From: Desulfobulbus sp. Tol-SR
Lineage (GTDB): Bacteria > Desulfobacterota > Desulfobulbia > Desulfobulbales > Desulfocapsaceae
Assembly (NCBI GenBank): GCA_000769715.1
Contig: JROS01000051.1
Coordinates: forward strand, 29,997-64,331
DNA: 34,335 bases
Reading direction: 5' to 3'
Positions 24,937 to 34,335 of this stretch are shown here, in pieces. The notes under the pieces were generated by a model. It was not told the origin of the DNA, made no database searches, and was given only the letters and a program-made list of their open reading frames with translations. Position 1 is the first letter of the stretch; each line of letters starts with the position of its first letter. The position numbers and the translations under genes are program-made.

Positions 24937-25422
24937 ATGAAAACGGCATTTCCATACTGGAGACAGCGCATCGCCCCGGTATTCGATACCACCCGGCAAA
25001 TCCTGATTGTCGAGAAGGGAGAGGGGATGACTCTCAGCCGGACCCAAGAGCTTCTGCCCGATACCCATCCAGCCGGAAAGGTTCTGCGCCTGGTTGAATT
25101 GGAGATTGAAAGTCTGGTCTGCGGCGCCCTTTCCCGGCAGGTCCGTCAAATGGCCACATCCTGTGGAATCAGGGTAGTTCCCTTTATTGCCGGGGATCTT
25201 GACGAGATCGTGCGCTCGTGGGTGGCCGGGAAACTTGCCGGTGACGCCCATGCGATGCCGGGCTGCCGGAGACGCCGGAGAAGAGGATCGACGGATGCCT
25301 TTACCCAACTGGCAGCTCCGGATGGCCTCAACCCGCAAAACGAACCGGAAGATCGATACCGGAACGAACAGCACGGCAGACGATCAGCCTGCCAGGCCGC
25401 GATCAGGCGGCGGAAAATATAA
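24937..25422 (+). CDS. NifX/NifB-family (ORP-like) Mo-Fe cofactor-binding domain protein
   Basis: A 161-residue protein. Residues 1-110 form a NifX-type domain: MKTAFPYWRQRIAPVFDTTRQIL at the start, LVCGALSRQVRQMATSCGIRVVPF in the middle, and the usual MPGC end. Such proteins bind metal-sulfur cofactors; in Desulfovibrio the related ORP binds a Mo-Cu cluster. The last 50 residues are an Arg/Gln-rich tail with no homology I can name and may be a frameshifted or altered end. The ATG at 24937 follows GGGAGGATCTG. It is the first gene behind the sigma54 promoter and is followed 24 bases later by the DUF5320-type gene. Confidence 0.82.
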   Translation: MKTAFPYWRQRIAPVFDTTRQILIVEKGEGMTLSRTQELLPDTHPAGKVLRLVELEIESLVCGALSRQVRQMATSCGIRVVPFIAGDLDEIVRSWVAGKLAGDAHAMPGCRRRRRRGSTDAFTQLAAPDGLNPQNEPEDRYRNEQHGRRSACQAAIRRRKI

Positions 25423-25446
25423 ATCTTACCCCAAGGAGGTAGAATC

Positions 25447-25827
25447 ATGCCACGAGGAGACGGAACAGGACCAATGGGAGCCGGGGCTATGACAGGGCGG
25501 GCCGGCGGTTATTGTGCAGGCACTGGAGTTCCAGATTTTGCCAATACATTCGCCGGACGCGGCTTCGGCGCCGGATTCGGGCGCAACTGGCCGGCATGGG
25601 GCCAGGGCCTGGGATTCGGCGCCGGCCGATGGGGACGGCGGAGTATGCCGCAGGTCACCGCTGCACCCGGTCGCTTGCGCTTCGGCGGATATGGGGTTCC
25701 ACCGACCCAACCGGGACCGGAACAGGAGAAAAATAGCCTGAAAAACCAGGCAGAGGCACTCAAGGCCGATCTGGAGATCATCACCAGACGCCTGCAGGCC
25801 CTTGAAACGGAAGAGGCCGGTGAATAG
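25447..25827 (+). CDS. DUF5320-type Gly-rich protein
   Basis: A 126-residue protein beginning MPRGDGTGPMGAGAMTGRAGGYCAG, the signature start of DUF5320 proteins, followed by a Gly/Phe/Trp-rich middle and a C-terminal coiled coil (about 95-122, EKNSLKNQAEALKADLEIITRRLQALE). AAGGAGG precedes the ATG. These proteins recur beside NifX/Mrp genes in anaerobes; their function is unknown. Co-transcription with the NifX-like gene is likely because only 24 bases separate them. Confidence 0.85.
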   Translation: MPRGDGTGPMGAGAMTGRAGGYCAGTGVPDFANTFAGRGFGAGFGRNWPAWGQGLGFGAGRWGRRSMPQVTAAPGRLRFGGYGVPPTQPGPEQEKNSLKNQAEALKADLEIITRRLQALETEEAGE

Positions 25828-25933
25828 GTCATGATCCCGGAACCGGGTGCCGACCCGAGACACCGATGCTCGGATCGGCACGTCGGGTGTCGACGTCCAC
25901 ATATCGATGACTTTCGGTCGGCAGTCGGATACA

Positions 25934-26140
25934 GTCGTCCTCGGAATCGCGGAGAACATGATCGGCTTCATCTCCCCGCCGCGCGGCTACATCACGTGCA
26001 GATCGCCGACGGGAAAGGCACAAGGGCCGCCGGGGCAGGGGCCATCCCGGCCCGGTTCGATCCCGATCGCCCCGGAAATCGCCTCGGTCTGTCAGAGCGA
26101 CAGGATGTTTGTCGATTTTCCGGGGACCTGCGGCACCGCC
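25934..26140 (+). pseudogene. Remnant of an Mrp/NBP35-type P-loop ATPase (C-terminal fragment)
   Basis: Between the DUF5320-type gene and the metallo-hydrolase lie about 346 bases without an intact gene. In the frame through 25931 the translation VVLGIAENMIGF and, further on, SIPIAPEIASVCQSDRMFVDFPG resemble the C-terminal region of Mrp ATPases (V-L-G-I-x-E-N-M and I-P-x-D-P-x-I). The zinc-ligand CxxC expected after ENM is missing, as are the P-loop and the entire N-terminal domain. The match is short and by eye, so the call is moderate. An Mrp gene is the usual neighbour in such clusters, which supports it. Confidence 0.5.
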
Positions 26141-26173
26141 CGGCGCTCGTATCATGAGAGAGACACTGCAAAG

Positions 26174-26865
26174 ATGACAACCGCTTCGACACGGATCACC
26201 ATCCTGATCGACAATCAAGCCGTGGCCGGCTGTGAGGCCGAACACGGGTTCTCGCTCTGGCTTGAAACCGACGGCCGTCGCATCCTGTTCGACACGGGGC
26301 AGGGAGAGTCATTTATTCGCAACGCCGAAACCCTCGGGATCGATCCGGGCCTGACGGACACCATCGTCCCGAGCCACGGCCATTACGATCACAGCGGCGG
26401 GCTGCCGCAGCTCCTCAGACGGGCGAGAAAGGCCGATCTCTACTGCCACCCGGCCGCCGTTTCAGCGCGCTACAGTATCCGCAACGGCAGGCCGAGGAAT
26501 CTCCGCATGCCGTCGACATCGCTGATAGCCCTCGACCGGCTGCCCCTGGAACAACTGCACTGGCTGCAACGGCCGCAACCCCTGACCGGGTGCATCGGGC
26601 TGAGCGGCCCGATCCCGCGGGTCTCCGGGTTCGAAGATACGGGCGGGCCCTTTTATCTCGATCGCCAAGGACTCCGGGCGGACCCGATCGATGACGACCT
26701 CGCCCTCTGGGTGCTCACTGGAGGCGGATTGATCGTGATTGTCGGCTGCGCCCACGCCGGCCTGGTGAAACACCCTGCACCACGTCCAGCGGTGCAATGA
26801 CGGCATGCCGATCAGGGCCGTCATCGGCGGCTTCCATCTGCTCAATGCCTCATCCCGCCGCCTGC
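26174..26865 (+). pseudogene. Frameshifted, C-terminally truncated metallo-beta-lactamase-fold hydrolase
   Basis: From the ATG at 26174 the frame encodes a metallo-beta-lactamase-fold protein of the dihydropteroate-synthase-like subgroup: WLETDGRRILFDTGQG, then the metal-binding PSHGHYDHSGG and later IVIVGCAHAGLV. In the run GTGAAACACC near 26770 one extra A shifts the frame, giving a stop at 26800. Reading the other frame restores NTLHHVQRCNDGMPIRAVIGGFHLLNASSRRL up to about 26865. After that the last 40-50 residues of the family are missing and the sequence runs into the ribosome-binding region of the scaffold gene. Both lesions argue for a pseudogene, although a sequencing error could explain the first. 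Confidence 0.75.
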
Positions 26866-26905
26866 CACAGCAAAGGCCCGACCGGGGGAACAGGAGAGAA
26901 TACCC

Positions 26906-27328
26906 ATGGAAAAAGAATTACCGGCCGGACAGTTGCATTCGGAACACTTCATCGACATGGCCTCCAGGACCAGCCGTCTCGGAGCATTGGAACACCCGGA
27001 CGGCTACGGCAAAAGGGTCGGCGACTGCGGTGACACCATCGAGGTGTATCTGTCCGTTCTCGGCGGTCAAATTCAGATGGTTTCATTCCGGATCCAGGGC
27101 TGCCTGAACACCAACGCCTGCGCCAATACGCTGGCCTTTCTGGTTGAGGGGAGAAGCGTTGCCGACAGCTGGCAGGTCACCCCGGACGACCTGGTCGACT
27201 ATCTGGAAACCCTGCCGGCGGATCATATCCACTGTGCCGAGCTGGTGGTCGGGGCCTTTTATCTCGCGCTCAACGATTACAGCGCCAGACCGTATGATTC
27301 CTGGCAGAAATCCTATCTCAAGGGGTGA
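26906..27328 (+). CDS. IscU/NifU-like Fe-S cluster scaffold protein
   Basis: A 140-residue protein matching the IscU/NifU N-terminal fold. Candidate cluster ligands are C41 with D43 (GDCGDTIE), C66 (QGCLNTNACANT, with C72 nearby) and C110 (HCAELVVGAF). The Asp next to the first Cys and the HC pair are hallmarks of the scaffold. It would assemble Fe-S or related clusters for delivery to target proteins. GGAGAG precedes the ATG at 26906. Such stand-alone scaffolds accompany NifX/Mrp/DUF5320 genes in anaerobes. Its 3' end overlaps the convergent moeA gene by 16 bases. Confidence 0.85.
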   Translation: MEKELPAGQLHSEHFIDMASRTSRLGALEHPDGYGKRVGDCGDTIEVYLSVLGGQIQMVSFRIQGCLNTNACANTLAFLVEGRSVADSWQVTPDDLVDYLETLPADHIHCAELVVGAFYLALNDYSARPYDSWQKSYLKG

Positions 27329-28557
27329 AGGGGAGCAATGGCAACCGACGGGTGGCGCTGACTGAAGAACCATGCCTGAGCCAGGGAGTCCTTCCTGATC
27401 ACCGCGGATCCTTCGGGTATCTCGATCAGGACATCGGCTGCGGCCATCGCCTCAAACCTTCCCATGCGGCGTAACGGTGCGGCGACGACGGCCCCGTTGG
27501 CATAGTGCACCCGGCCGTAGACCAGCTGGGTCCAATCCTCCTGGCCGACCAGCTCTTCGGTGACAAGGACGTGCCGTTTTTCCGGCAGGTAATCGGTATA
27601 CCCCATCAGGCGGCGGACGCCGGGCAGGGCCAGCAGGAGCAGGGCCACGTGGTTGGAGGGCGGTCCGCCCGGCAGGTTGAAGACGATGGTGTCGCCGATC
27701 CTTCCCATGCAGGCGCCCTTGCCCGGGCCGATCCGGACCCGGTGAAAGATCTTCTCCATCCCGATCCGCTCCATCGCCCGCATGGTCAGATCCTTATCGC
27801 CATCGAGCACCCCGCCGCAGGTGATCAACAGATCGACCTGGCAGACGATGCGGCGGAAATGGTCCTCCAGGTGCTCGAGGCGGTCACGCACAATGACGGT
27901 GGCGGCGGTTATTCCCAGGGTCTGCAGTTCGGCGGCCGCAATCACCATGTTGCTGGCTGCCACCTTGCCGGCGGTGACAGGTTCGCCGGGCCACACCAGT
28001 TCACTGCCGGTCGCCGCCACGGCCACCCGCGGCAACGGGTAGCAGACGACCCGATCCAGTCCGGCGGCCGCCAGCAGGCCGAGATGGGCCGGGGTGATCA
28101 CGGTCCCCCGGGTCAGCACCACCTGCCCCTGCATGACATCGCTTCCCTGGCGCAGGACATTCTTCCCGCACCGGGCATCGGCGGTGATGGTCACCAGGTG
28201 ACCGTCGACCTGCGCGAATTCCGACGCCAGCACCGCTGTCGCCCCCGGCGGCAGGGGCGCGCCGGTCATGATCCGCACCGCCGTACCCGCCGCGACCGCA
28301 AAGCCCTGGTGATCGTCGCCGGCCGTCAACACGCCGGTCACCGGCAGGGTCACCGGACTGCCCGGCGACGCCCCGGCGATATCGGTCGAAACGACCGCGA
28401 ACCCGTCCTTCAACGACGAATCGATCGTCGGACAACTGACCGCGGCGCAGGCATCCTCGGCGCAGACCATCCCCAGGGCCCGGGCAAGCGGTACCGCAAC
28501 CGGTGGCAGCGAGTGGAGCCTGGCGATATGGTGGTGGGCCTGATGCAGGGAAATCAT
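27313..28557 (-). CDS. moeA: Molybdopterin molybdenumtransferase (MoeA-type)
   Basis: A 414-residue protein with MoeA domain order: the N-terminal MoeA domain with PTIDSSLKDGFAVVS (equivalent to the usual P-x-x-D-x-S-x-M-D-G-Y-A-V), then GTAVRIMTGAPLPPGATAVL. The MogA-like domain follows (VAVAATGSELV, LITCGGVLDGDKDLTMRAME), then GPGKGACMGRIGDTIVFNLPGGPPSN and a C-terminal beta domain. It inserts molybdate (or tungstate) into adenylated molybdopterin in the cytoplasm. The Met of the usual SxMDG motif is replaced by Lys, and PGKP is replaced by GPGKG, marking a divergent subgroup. The ATG at 28557 is preferred over an upstream GTG at 28617. It converges with the scaffold gene. Confidence 0.85.
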   Translation of the reverse strand: MISLHQAHHHIARLHSLPPVAVPLARALGMVCAEDACAAVSCPTIDSSLKDGFAVVSTDIAGASPGSPVTLPVTGVLTAGDDHQGFAVAAGTAVRIMTGAPLPPGATAVLASEFAQVDGHLVTITADARCGKNVLRQGSDVMQGQVVLTRGTVITPAHLGLLAAAGLDRVVCYPLPRVAVAATGSELVWPGEPVTAGKVAASNMVIAAAELQTLGITAATVIVRDRLEHLEDHFRRIVCQVDLLITCGGVLDGDKDLTMRAMERIGMEKIFHRVRIGPGKGACMGRIGDTIVFNLPGGPPSNHVALLLLALPGVRRLMGYTDYLPEKRHVLVTEELVGQEDWTQLVYGRVHYANGAVVAAPLRRMGRFEAMAAADVLIEIPEGSAVIRKDSLAQAWFFSQRHPSVAIAPLHPLR

Positions 28558-28710
28558 GTCATGGTCCGAAGGGTGAAAGACGGAAGGCCGCCAGTACGGT
28601 CCTGAAGATGCAGCCACCGACAGGATAGCCTGTCAGGCGACCGTTGTCGAGAGCATCGGTATAATGATCGCCAACCGGCGCGATGCGGCGGAAGCGACAG
28701 CGGCCGGGCG

Positions 28711-29301
28711 TCAGCCGATGCAGAGCCCGCAGTCGGGGCAGGTGGTGGTGGTCGGGGCGACCTGGGCCCCGCAGGCCGGGCAGACAGTTTTCGTCGCCCG
28801 GGGATCGAAGGCGGCCTGGAGATGGCTGAGATCGTGATCGGCGAGCGCGGTGCTCTTCCGGAACTCCCGGGCCATGATCGTTGTCGCGTCCTGGATATCG
28901 GCCTCCCTGACCTGGAGGTGCACTTCCGGGCCGCCGCGTCAGCCGGTGCGGCAGGCAGACGCCTCCCCGCCGATGATCGCGGGGATGCCCTCGGCCGCGA
29001 GCAGTTTCCGGTAGTACTTGAGATCCTTGAGCTGGCCGCTGCGCAGGGTGACCAGGGGATCGGCGGCGGTGATCTCCTCCGAGCCGCGCTCCGCTCGGCG
29101 GTTGCCGCCGCGAAGCCGGGCCAGCCGCAGGGCGCCGCTGATCAGGTCGATATCGCAGGTCGCGCAGCGGACGAACCCGGCCCGGTATTCACCCCCGCAC
29201 TGGGGACAGTACATCAGCCCGGGATCGATGATGCCGGCCCCGGCCGTCCCGCCGCCTGCCGCCGGCCCGGTCTTTCTCCTGAACAATGACAAGATTCCCA
29301 T
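28711..29301 (-). CDS. Double zinc-ribbon protein with in-frame UGA (candidate selenoprotein)
   Basis: Read through the TGA at 28939-28941, one continuous 196-residue protein results. It has an N-terminal zinc ribbon (C32/C35 and C46/C49), a DUF2007-like central domain (LVTLRSGQLKDLKYYRKLLAAEGIPAIIGG), the segment SACRTG-UGA-RGGPEVHLQVREADIQDA, and a C-terminal zinc ribbon (C174/C177, C188/C191). Both halves are needed for a complete protein, and the frame is intact on both sides. In relatives I recall, this site carries clustered cysteines (CxxGCC). A hairpin follows the UGA at 28902-28918. The alternatives are a selenocysteine codon or a fresh nonsense mutation, which would leave a 120-residue product. 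The gene lies between hslU and moeA on the same strand; its function is unknown. Confidence 0.65.
28902..28918 (-). promoter_or_regulatory. SECIS-like hairpin downstream of the zinc-ribbon UGA
   Basis: The mRNA reads CCUCC-AGGUCAG-GGAGG: a 5-bp stem with a 7-base loop starting A-G-G-U. The first loop G is about 26 bases after the UGA, inside the range reported for bacterial SECIS elements. The stem is short, so this is suggestive only. Confidence 0.45.
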
Positions 29302-29338
29302 CGTGGCGCCTCGATGTCTTATTTGACGGACGCCCGGA

Positions 29339-30741
<1,403 letters not shown>

Positions 30742-30745
<4 letters not shown>

Positions 30746-31272
30746 ATCGTTTCAACTACTATGGAATGGTTGGTAAAGACGCAGATGGAGGCGGCGATAT
30801 CCATCGCCACCCGGCAGATCGCCTCGGCATCGAGGTCGCTGTGGTCGACGAGGGCGAGGGCGGCGGCCTGGGCGTACGGGCCGCCGGAACCGATCGCCAG
30901 CACCCCCCGGTCGGGTTCGATGACGTCGCCGGTGCCGGTGAGGAGCAGCGAATGGTCGCGGTCGACGGCGATCAGCATCGCCTCGAGCCGGCGCAGCATC
31001 TTGTCCGTCCGCCAGTCCTTGGCCAGCTCGACCGAGGCCCGCATCAGGTTGCCGTTGTACTGCTCCAGCTTCTGTTCCAGTTTGTCGAAGAGGGTAAAGG
31101 CGTCGGCGGTGGCCCCGGCGAAACCGGTGATGACCTTGTCGTGGTAGAGCCGCCGCACCTTGCGGGCCTGGTGCTTCATCACGGTGTTGCCCAGCGACAC
31201 CTGGCCGTCGCCGGCGATGGCCACCTGGCCCTTGTGGCGTACCGCCAGAATGGTTGTCGATCGTATCTTCAT
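30742..31272 (-). CDS. hslV: HslV, peptidase subunit of the HslVU protease
   Basis: A 176-residue proteasome-beta-type peptidase. The start [21 protein letters not shown] implies removal of a short leader so that the first Thr of STTI (residue 6) becomes the catalytic N-terminal threonine. Other family stretches are [58 protein letters not shown] and [15 protein letters not shown]. The ATG at 31272 follows GAGAGAAC; the open frame to 31365 would overlap xerC. The stop overlaps the hslU start. Confidence 0.97.
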
Positions 31273-31324
31273 CGTTCTCTCATGCAGTGGATAGTTGACT
31301 GCCCGTTCGGGAGAACAGGGCGCT

Positions 31325-32236
31325 TCATTCATCGCTCGACCGGGCCAGGGGATGGGCCTTGTCATAGACCTCGCTGAGGTGGTCCAGGGTCAGGTGGGTA
31401 TACCGCTGGGTGGTCGACAGACTGGCGTGGCCCAGCAGTTCCTGGACCGAACGCAGGTCCGCCCCCATTTCGAGGAGGTGGGTGGCGAAGGAGTGGCGCA
31501 GGGCGTGCGGGGTGACGATCTGGCTGATGCCGGCCCGTTCCCCGTAGGAGCGCACCATCCTCTCGATGCTGCGCGAGGTCAGGCGGCTGCCCCGGCCGTT
31601 GAGAAACAGCGGCGCCGCATCGACCGCCCGGTTGCGGCCGGCCCGCTCCGCCAGAAGCACATCCCGCTGCGGCAGCCAGTTCCCGACCGCCTCGATCGCC
31701 GGCCGGCCGACCGGCACCAGCCGCTCCTTGCTCCCCTTGCCGCGTACCCTAAGCACTTCCTCGGCAAAATCAAGATCGGCGACATCCCGCGACACCAGTT
31801 CCGACACCCGCATCCCGGTCGAATAGAGCAGCTCGAGGATCGCCCGGTCCCGGGTCGGAAAGGTGTCCCGCGAACCCGGCATGTCGAGGAGGAGGAAGGT
31901 CTCGTCGACGGTCAGAAAGACCGGTATAGAGCGAGGAACCTTGGGGCCGACGATCCCGGTCAGCGGATCGGCGGCCAGGATCTTCTCCCGCAGCAGAAAG
32001 CGGACGAAGGTCCGCAGGGCCGACAGCTTGCGGCAGACCGTGGCGGCGCCGTTGGTCCGGTGCAGGCTGACCACATAGGTTCGGATCGCCGCCGGGGTCA
32101 GCGACGACACGGATCTGTCGCCGCCGAGGGTGGCGGCGAACTCGACCAGATCGTGGCGGTAGCCGCTGACGGTATGCGGCGAGTAGCCCTTCTCAGTCTC
32201 GAGCCAGCGGATGAAGAGGGGTATGCACTGTTGCAT
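31325..32236 (-). CDS. xerC: Tyrosine recombinase XerC
   Basis: A 303-residue tyrosine recombinase. The N-terminal SAM-like core-binding domain (about 1-90) includes [23 protein letters not shown]. The catalytic domain has the first Arg in [10 protein letters not shown], Lys in [12 protein letters not shown], the HxxR box in [40 protein letters not shown] and the nucleophilic Tyr in QRYTHL. It resolves chromosome dimers at dif together with XerD. The xerC-hslV-hslU order is common in deltaproteobacteria. The gene is divergent from xseB across a 207-base spacer. Confidence 0.95.
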   Translation of the reverse strand: MQQCIPLFIRWLETEKGYSPHTVSGYRHDLVEFAATLGGDRSVSSLTPAAIRTYVVSLHRTNGAATVCRKLSALRTFVRFLLREKILAADPLTGIVGPKVPRSIPVFLTVDETFLLLDMPGSRDTFPTRDRAILELLYSTGMRVSELVSRDVADLDFAEEVLRVRGKGSKERLVPVGRPAIEAVGNWLPQRDVLLAERAGRNRAVDAAPLFLNGRGSRLTSRSIERMVRSYGERAGISQIVTPHALRHSFATHLLEMGADLRSVQELLGHASLSTTQRYTHLTLDHLSEVYDKAHPLARSSDE

Positions 32237-32332
32237 CGGTATCCTGCGTTGCGGTTGGTCGGTCCGGCGGGCCGCAGGCGATGATCGCGGCGGTGACTCT
32301 TACCCGTTTCCCGGCGCCAGTTCAATGAGGCC

Positions 32333-32362
32333 TTGCAGGTTCGCCAGGTTGTCGAATATACT
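32333..32362 (+). promoter_or_regulatory. Sigma70-type promoter for xseB-ispA
   Basis: TTGCAG (32333-32338) and TATACT (32357-32362) are separated by 18 bases, a good -35/-10 pair. Transcription would start near 32370, about 75 bases before xseB. Confidence 0.55.
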
Positions 32363-32443
32363 GGGCCGATCCGGACGCCAGTAGTTCTAGCCGGAAAGAA
32401 GATGTGATTCAACGATCTTTTTCACAGCCCGGACCCCAGCGAT

Positions 32444-32692
32444 ATGGCCCAGAAAACATTTGAAGCTGCCATGGCCCGCCTCGAACAGCTCACCGAAGAA
32501 CTCGAGAGCGGGGATATCAGTCTCGACAAGAGCCTGAAAAAATTTGACGAAGGCGTCAAGCTGGCCGAATTCTGCAACGCCCAGCTGACCGAGGCCCGGG
32601 CCCGGGTGGAGATGCTGCTCGAAAAGGACGGCCGCCTGCAGTCGGTTCCCTTCGAAGGATTGGAGCGTGGAGATACGGACCTATCTGAGTGA
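32444..32692 (+). CDS. xseB: Exodeoxyribonuclease VII small subunit
   Basis: An 82-residue helical protein with the family pattern [43 protein letters not shown]. It binds the large XseA subunit to form the single-strand-specific exonuclease VII. xseA is not in the window. Its 3' end overlaps the GTG start of ispA by 26 bases. The xseB-ispA-dxs order is a frequently seen arrangement. Confidence 0.95.
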   Translation: MAQKTFEAAMARLEQLTEELESGDISLDKSLKKFDEGVKLAEFCNAQLTEARARVEMLLEKDGRLQSVPFEGLERGDTDLSE

Positions 32693-33563
32693 GCGGCGAC
32701 TCGTCGTCGAAGAGGCCCTGCACCGTTACACCCTCGAGGCCGAAGGCCCCTTCGCCCGCCATATCGAGGCGATGCGCTACAGCCTCTTCGTCGGCGGCAA
32801 ACGGCTGCGGCCGATCCTCTGCCTCGCTGCGGCCGAGGCGATAAACGACGGCCCCGCCACCGCCGCCGCTCTGCTGCCCGTCGCCTGCGCCCTCGAGTGC
32901 ATCCACACCTATTCGCTGATCCATGACGACCTGCCGGCCATGGACGACGACGACCTGCGCCGGGGCAAGCCGACCAACCACATGCTCTACGGCGAGGCGG
33001 CGGCGATCCTCGCCGGCGACAGCCTCCTGACCTGGGCCTTCGATCTGCTGACCGACCCGATCGGTTCGGCGATCCCGGCCGAGTGGCGGCTGGCCATCGC
33101 CCACCGCATCGCCCGGGCCGCCGGCCCCTTAGGCATGGTCGGCGGCCAATCGTTGGACATCGCCTCCGAGAACAGCGAGATCTCCTTTGCCACCCTGCAG
33201 ACCATCCACCGCAGCAAGACCGGGGCCCTGATCACCTGCGCCGTCGAGACCGGAGCGATCGGCGCCGGGGCTTCTGGCGACCAGCTCGCGGCCCTGGTCC
33301 GCTTCGGCAATCAGATCGGACTGGCCTTCCAGATCGTCGACGACCTGCTCAACGTCACCTCCACCACCGACCAGCTCGGCAAGGCGGCCGGTAGCGACGC
33401 CGCCCACGGCAAGGCCACCTACCCCGCCTATTTCGGGATCGACGGGACCCGGAGCAGGGCCGCCGTCGCCGTCGAGGCGGCACAGGACGCCCTGGCCGGT
33501 TTCAACGGCAAGGCCGAGCCGCTGCGGGCCCTCGCCGATTATATCTCTTCCCGGACCAGCTAG
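32667..33563 (+). CDS. ispA: Farnesyl/geranyl diphosphate synthase (short-chain polyprenyl synthase)
   Basis: A 298-residue polyprenyl synthase, starting with GTG at 32667 inside the end of xseB with GAAGGA upstream. The substrate motifs are GGKRLRP (isopentenyl diphosphate binding), the first Asp-rich motif [23 protein letters not shown], and a second Asp-rich motif reading DDLLN, where the last Asp of DDxxD is Asn. It condenses isopentenyl diphosphate with allylic diphosphates to make farnesyl diphosphate for quinones and undecaprenyl carriers. It sits with dxs, the first enzyme of the MEP pathway. Confidence 0.95.
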   Translation: MEIRTYLSERRLVVEEALHRYTLEAEGPFARHIEAMRYSLFVGGKRLRPILCLAAAEAINDGPATAAALLPVACALECIHTYSLIHDDLPAMDDDDLRRGKPTNHMLYGEAAAILAGDSLLTWAFDLLTDPIGSAIPAEWRLAIAHRIARAAGPLGMVGGQSLDIASENSEISFATLQTIHRSKTGALITCAVETGAIGAGASGDQLAALVRFGNQIGLAFQIVDDLLNVTSTTDQLGKAAGSDAAHGKATYPAYFGIDGTRSRAAVAVEAAQDALAGFNGKAEPLRALADYISSRTS

Positions 33564-33697
33564 GGACTGCCGCCTGGCCTGACCATTTTGCTTGCTGCCG
33601 GCGATGGAAGAAAAGTCAGGCATTGCGCCGGCAATGTGATTATACTGCCTCGATGCCGAGAGATCATGCCATCCCCGTTGAGACCTACCCCACTGCC

Positions 33698-34335
33698 ATG
33701 CTGAATACATTGACAGGCATCAGCCACCGCCCGCTGCTCAAGGATATCGACTCGCCGGCCGATATCCGCGGCCTCGCCATACCCGATCTCGTTGATCTGG
33801 CTCAGGAAATACGCGACCTGATCATAAGGACGGTGTCCCGGACCGGCGGCCACCTCGCCCCGAGCCTCGGCGTCGTCGAGCTGACCATCGCCCTGCATTA
33901 CGTCTTCGATACCCCAGAGGACAAGCTGATCTGGGATGTCGGCCACCAGTCCTACGCCCACAAGATCCTCACCGGTCGCCGCGACCAGTTCGCCACCCTG
34001 CGCCAGTACAAGGGGATCAGCGGCTTTCCGAAGATCAAGGAGAGCCGCTACGACGTCTTCGAGACCGGCCACAGCTCGACCTCGATCTCGGCCGCCCTCG
34101 GCATGGCCCTGGCCCGCGACATCAAGAAAGAGTCGCACCGGGCCATCGCGGTGATCGGCGACGGCTCGATGACCGCCGGCCTCGCCTTCGAGGCCCTCAA
34201 CAACGCCGGCCACCTCGACCGCAACCTGATCGTCATCCTCAACGACAACGAGATGTCGATCTCGCCGAACGTCGGCGCCCTCTCCAGTTTCCTCAGCCGC
34301 AAGCTGACCGGCAAGACGATGCGACGGGTCAAGGC
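33698..34335 (+). CDS. dxs: 1-deoxy-D-xylulose-5-phosphate synthase (3' end outside window)
   Basis: The first 212 residues are visible; the frame is open to the end of the window. Landmarks of DXS are [61 protein letters not shown], then [19 protein letters not shown], and the thiamine-diphosphate motif [21 protein letters not shown] joins pyruvate and glyceraldehyde-3-phosphate, the first step of the MEP isoprenoid pathway. The ATG at 33698 ([14 protein letters not shown] following soon after) fits the family N-terminus. An in-frame ATG at 33653 is possible but has no ribosome-binding site and nearly coincides with the start expected from a TATACT at 33641-33646. Confidence 0.93.
   Translation, partial: MLNTLTGISHRPLLKDIDSPADIRGLAIPDLVDLAQEIRDLIIRTVSRTGGHLAPSLGVVELTIALHYVFDTPEDKLIWDVGHQSYAHKILTGRRDQFATLRQYKGISGFPKIKESRYDVFETGHSSTSISAALGMALARDIKKESHRAIAVIGDGSMTAGLAFEALNNAGHLDRNLIVILNDNEMSISPNVGALSSFLSRKLTGKTMRRVK

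Noticed and set aside
28619..28634. GACAGG-ATAG-CCTGTC hairpin before moeA as a riboswitch
   Set aside because: A single 6-bp stem is too little structure for a molybdenum-cofactor riboswitch.

Overview
The window is a high-GC chromosomal segment from an anaerobic, respiratory deltaproteobacterium in the broad sense (Desulfuromonadota/Desulfobacterota). The signs are periplasmic multiheme cytochromes, a quinone-linked NrfD/Fe-S/cytochrome module, several sigma54-dependent regulators, an ORP-like NifX/Mrp/IscU gene set, the xerC-hslV-hslU order and apparent use of selenocysteine. The exact genus cannot be fixed from the sequence.

Layout. Positions 1-8223 (+) hold the 3' part of an acetyl/succinyl-CoA:CoA-transferase, a hotdog thioesterase, a YkgJ-type cysteine-cluster protein, a membrane acyltransferase, a pentapeptide-repeat lipoprotein and dnaE. 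Positions 8335-21303 (-) form one long co-directional block. In transcription order it holds a HAO-like octaheme cytochrome c; a GAF/PAS histidine kinase, a membrane PAS protein and an NtrC-family response regulator; then an operon of a degenerate ISXO2/IS1595-like transposase-derived protein, an FtsH-type protease, a pentaheme cytochrome, a Tat-exported four-cluster ferredoxin and a NrfD/HybB-type quinol-interacting membrane protein; and last, two tiny related membrane proteins. ATGA overlaps or very short gaps link most neighbours. Two near-identical -24/-12 (sigma54) promoters sit in front of the transposase-like gene and the tiny-protein pair, so the adjacent NtrC-type regulator probably controls both.

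Positions 21825-27328 (+) are a mixture of live and decaying genes. There is a broken selenocysteine peroxiredoxin (UGA at the peroxidatic position with a SECIS-like hairpin, but a frameshift and an internal deletion), a 5'-truncated pyridine-nucleotide-disulfide reductase, an intact PAS/sigma54 activator, a NifX-like protein behind a very good sigma54 promoter, a DUF5320-type protein, an Mrp/NBP35-like remnant, a frameshifted metallo-beta-lactamase-fold gene and an intact IscU/NifU-like scaffold. This resembles the ORP gene clusters of anaerobes, partly eroded.

Positions 27313-32236 (-) carry moeA, a two-zinc-ribbon protein interrupted by an in-frame UGA (candidate selenoprotein), hslU, hslV and xerC. 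Positions 32444-34335 (+) carry xseB, ispA and the 5' part of dxs (isoprenoid precursor synthesis), divergent from xerC.

The main candidates for undescribed biology are (i) the sigma54-controlled redox operon led by a domesticated transposase and a dedicated FtsH, with its octaheme cytochrome and tiny membrane proteins, and (ii) the two UGA-containing genes.
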